A DNA stretch of 64,000 nt from Desulfobacterales bacterium (lineage in GTDB: Bacteria; Desulfobacterota; Desulfobacteria; Desulfobacterales; JAFDDL01): assembly GCA_034003325.1 (NCBI GenBank), contig JAVEYW010000001.1, positions 157,838 through 221,837 of the forward strand, read 5' to 3'. The notes beneath the pieces were generated by a model, which worked only from the letters and a program-made list of their open reading frames with translations, was not told the origin of the DNA and ran no database searches. Below are positions 61,764 to 64,000 of the stretch, one piece after another. The translations under genes were made by a program, and so were the position numbers. Positions within the stretch are counted from its first letter, which is position 1, and each line of letters starts with the position of its first letter.

Positions 61764-62450
61764 ATGGTTCCTAAAATTTCAGTGATAATGCCAGTGTATC
61801 GGGAAGAGAAAACGATCCAACGAACGCTGTCACATCTCACAAGCATCAACAACTCAGAATATATAGAAATAATTGTTGTAGACGGCCAGAGCGGCGGCAA
61901 CACGCTGCATGCCGTCTCGGAACCCCGAATAAAAAAAATAATCGGGCCCAAAGGCCGCGGCGCCCAAATGAACTGTGGTGCAATGATGGCCACCGGCAAC
62001 ATACTGCTGTTTCTGCACGCCGACACCTTGTTACCCTACAACGCTCTGGAAGCTATCTGTTCCGCAGCGAGAAAACCCCATATTGCCGGCGGCGCTTTTA
62101 ACCTGGGCATCGACGGGGAAAAAAAGCGTTTCCGGTTAATCGAAGCAACAGTTCGTGCACGAACTCGGCTCACCCGCATTCCTTATGGGGATCAGGCCAT
62201 CTTTATCAAAAAAGCCGTCTTCCATAATCTCGGCGGCTACCCCGAGATTCCCATTATGGAAGATGTTGCGCTGATGCGTCGCATCAAAACACAGGGAATG
62301 AAAATCACAATCCTTCCCGCTTGCGTCCTCACCTCCGCGCGGCGATGGGAAACGGAAGGCATCTTCTACTGTACGCTGCGAAACTGGTTGCTTTCTGCTC
62401 TGTTTTCCGCCGGAGTGTCAGCCGCCAGGCTTGCGCACCTATATCCATGA
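61764..62450 (+). CDS. Family 2 glycosyltransferase (TIGR04283-like)
   Basis: A 228 aa GT-A fold glycosyltransferase. Seen: N-terminal ISVIMPVYREEKTI, the nucleotide-sugar region EIIVVDGQSGG, KGRGAQMNCGAMMATG, LFLHADTLLP with the DxD-like HAD motif, and YGDQAIFIKK. Members of this subgroup lie next to phosphoglycolate-like or TIGR04282 partners; none is seen here. It likely transfers a sugar onto a lipid or protein at the inner membrane face. The start ATG 61764 has a modest GGTT-like site only. Confidence 0.82.
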   Translation: MVPKISVIMPVYREEKTIQRTLSHLTSINNSEYIEIIVVDGQSGGNTLHAVSEPRIKKIIGPKGRGAQMNCGAMMATGNILLFLHADTLLPYNALEAICSAARKPHIAGGAFNLGIDGEKKRFRLIEATVRARTRLTRIPYGDQAIFIKKAVFHNLGGYPEIPIMEDVALMRRIKTQGMKITILPACVLTSARRWETEGIFYCTLRNWLLSALFSAGVSAARLAHLYP

Positions 62451-62524
62451 CGGATCAATGAACAAGTCCATTTTGAGCATGGGGAAAAAGCATCGAAATA
62501 CGCCGCCAGGTGATAAGGGTAGGA

Positions 62525-62989
62525 TTAATCCCGCAAGGCACTATCGGCAGAAGCGGCTTTATGGACGATTTTGCTGATTTTCGGCTGATATTCATTTTTT
62601 TTCAAAAACGCCCCACTGCCCCACCGAACGATCAAAAACGCCAACCCGAAAAATCCAAAACCACCCAGTGCCGAGCCCGCTGCTTCACTGATATGGAAAG
62701 ATGATGAAAATTTCTGGCCCAATACCGCACCGACAATCAGCAATATAATAGGGAAAATATAAAGGAAAAATGAGATCCCCATCAACTTTCCGGTGTCAAA
62801 ACCTATCTGGACCCTGTCCCCGGAAATGGCACCAATACTGTTTAAAACCTCGACTTCCATTTCCTTGCCGCCGCCGGAGCCTTGGCAGGCATCTCTTGAC
62901 CCGCAGGACTCACAAGCGGAACTGCGCTGAGTTTTAACCCATGCCAGATTATTTAACGTCCGAACCACAATGCCTTCTTCAGTAGCCAA
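62525..62989 (-). CDS. rseC: RseC/SoxR-reducing-system family membrane protein
   Basis: A 154 aa inner-membrane protein. Seen: a cytoplasmic N-terminus with a cysteine group CESCGSRDACQ (about residues 26-36, iron-sulfur-like), two membrane helices (about 72-94, 107-125) and a basic tail. The RseC family is linked to Rnf-type electron transfer and SoxR reduction. No rnf genes are in this window, but the gene may lie near its complex beyond the edge. ATG 62989 is at the usual position for the family. Confidence 0.82.
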   Translation of the reverse strand: MATEEGIVVRTLNNLAWVKTQRSSACESCGSRDACQGSGGGKEMEVEVLNSIGAISGDRVQIGFDTGKLMGISFFLYIFPIILLIVGAVLGQKFSSSFHISEAAGSALGGFGFFGLAFLIVRWGSGAFLKKNEYQPKISKIVHKAASADSALRD

Positions 62990-63088
62990 ATAAAACGCCT
63001 TTCTGTTGAGTCAGAAAACGACAAAGCCGTTTTCAAATTAACGACCGAATACCATTAGATAGGTCATCGGAGCCAATCACGTTTTCTT

Positions 63089-63442
63089 TTACCAGGCCCC
63101 ATCCAGGCCCCTCATGCCATTCATATATAGTCGACCGCTGGCTACAAATAGGGATTCGCGTGTTAGTAACACCGGCAGATCGTACGTTTTGGCCAGTGTC
63201 AGCATACTCGGCGTCGGCCGCTTTCCCCGAACGAAAACAACCGCGCTCACGCCAATCACTTTGGACGCCCGAATAACTTCTTCAGAAATAACGCCAGTCA
63301 TCAGCAAAGCATCCTTAGCCACAGCCGCAAGCACATCTTCCATTAAGTCAGCGCTGCCGGCACCGACTACGACCCGATCCATATGTTCATTACCCACGAG
63401 CACATCGGCATTCAATATATCACTCACCTCAGACAGCTTCAT
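63089..63442 (-). CDS. DRTGG domain protein
   Basis: A 117 aa soluble protein. Seen: MKLSEVSDILNADVLVG, VVVGAGSADLMEDVL, LLMTGVISEEVIRAS and the DRTGG-type core with GVSAVVFVRGK. DRTGG domains are found next to CBS domains or in phosphotransacetylase-like proteins and may bind nucleotides. It is a stand-alone domain here. In many anaerobes such genes lie beside kinase and hydrogenase-related genes; none is visible. ATG 63442 is preceded by a weak site. Confidence 0.78.
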   Translation of the reverse strand: MKLSEVSDILNADVLVGNEHMDRVVVGAGSADLMEDVLAAVAKDALLMTGVISEEVIRASKVIGVSAVVFVRGKRPTPSMLTLAKTYDLPVLLTRESLFVASGRLYMNGMRGLDGAW

Positions 63443-63782
63443 TGCAAATCCGCACCCCCTTATATAGCCTATATAACTTTGATTCGAGCCGGCACATCGG
63501 CTTCAACGTTATGATTGAAACATCTTCTACAGCGTTCAGCATGTCATGCGCCCCCTCGCCGAACAACATTTTCCATTCCCAACGTCACCCACGCAGAAAG
63601 CGTGTTCACGAGCCTTGGCCCACCCCATATCAGTGCTAAAATTTCACAATAACATAAAAAAGTCAACGCCATCGTAAAACGAAGCGCTGAACTTTCTTGA
63701 CAGGAAAAAATAAATTGTTCATATTTTAACACCATCTTATCCGCCTGCCATGCATTTGCATTACACCAGGATCAGTTTGCTC
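63443..63782. other. Divergent intergenic region, no feature found
   Basis: This 340-base stretch separates the leftward DRTGG gene and the rightward DUF484 gene. I see only short AT-rich blocks and no recognisable operator, terminator or RNA. Confidence 0.55.
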
Positions 63783-64000
63783 ATGAATGATATCGAATCC
63801 CTTTTAAAACTAGTCGAAGAAAACGAGGTAATCGCTCGAAAATTTCACGAAATCGAGACCCGGGTTTTATCCATTTTGAACTTCGCCGACCTCTTTGAGG
63901 TGCTATTAACCGAGATCAGAGAAAAATTCCAGATCCCCTACGTCTGGCTCGCACTGATAGAAAACAGTGAAGTCCCTGAACTGATCCATGCTTTGGGTGA
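63783..64000 (+). CDS. DUF484/GAF-like protein, N-terminal part
   Basis: An open frame from ATG 63783 runs off the right edge (72 codons visible). It starts MNDIESLLKLVEENEVIARK and includes FADLFEVLLTEIREKFQIPY and VWLALIEN, the start of a GAF-like fold as in DUF484 proteins. No ribosome site stands out. The function is unknown and the C-terminus is outside the window. Confidence 0.7.
   Translation, partial: MNDIESLLKLVEENEVIARKFHEIETRVLSILNFADLFEVLLTEIREKFQIPYVWLALIENSEVPELIHALG

Noticed and set aside
1..64000. tRNA, rRNA and tmRNA genes
   Set aside because: I scanned the intergenic regions for T-loop and acceptor patterns and found none that fold convincingly; a covariance-model search would be needed to exclude degenerate ones.

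Overview
The window looks like a chromosome segment of a strictly anaerobic Desulfobacterota bacterium, most likely a Desulfobacterales-type sulfate reducer or relative. The basis is gene content: a Wood-Ljungdahl-type MetF/MetV module joined to HdrA, MvhD and HdrBC-like electron-transfer proteins, selenocysteine (in-frame UGA) usage, PEP-CTERM proteins, many NtrC-type two-component systems and a lexA-imuB-dnaE2 mutagenesis cassette. No rRNA, tRNA or CRISPR array was seen.

Layout. 1-3253: dipeptide/oligopeptide ABC transporter (dppBCDF). 3300-8312: ZIP metal transporter, hisD, OsmC, RpiR regulator and branched-chain aminotransferase. 8498-18324: dynamin-like GTPase, papain-like PKD protease, EEP hydrolase, leucyl aminopeptidase, class V aminotransferase and MFS transporter. 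18459-22016: GspB/ExeA pair, a small mobile element and a PEP-CTERM protein. 22654-31129: PHP protein, a decayed toxin-antitoxin locus, the four-gene cassette lexA-DUF72-imuB-dnaE2, then a convergent sirtuin. 31286-33719: promoter, cobalamin riboswitch and terminator in front of a zinc-type dehydrogenase and a TrpD-like phosphoribosyltransferase. 33734-38782: acyl-CoA dehydrogenase and two sensor kinases. 38946-48339: AroE-like protein and the Hdr/Mvh/Met cluster. 48681-54209: kinase, NtrC-type regulator, archaemetzincin and two GcvH-like proteins. 54563-60343: coiled-coil membrane protein, TPR lipoprotein, small hypothetical gene and PrsR-like regulator. 60468-64000: second MetF-like gene, glycosyltransferase, RseC, DRTGG protein and the start of a DUF484 protein.

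The most notable region is 39831-48339. Three genes appear broken by an internal UGA, but each UGA replaces a conserved cysteine, is followed by in-frame conserved protein and has a hairpin at the expected SECIS distance. I therefore read them as selenoproteins: a giant HdrA-NfnB/GltD-like-HdrA fusion (Sec60), MvhD (Sec17) and an HdrBC-like iron-sulfur protein (Sec244). With MetF and MetV they probably form an NAD(P)H-linked, flavin-based bifurcating or confurcating methylenetetrahydrofolate reductase.

Other regulatory threads: four close matches to the sigma-54 -24/-12 element precede a secreted protease, a PEP-CTERM protein, a GcvH-like gene and a small hypothetical gene, with two NtrC-type regulators in the same window. 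A B12 riboswitch controls a gene pair with no assigned B12 function. Two copies of a ~165 bp element with terminal inverted repeats, each flanked by a perfect 8 bp duplication, mark recent non-autonomous transposition.
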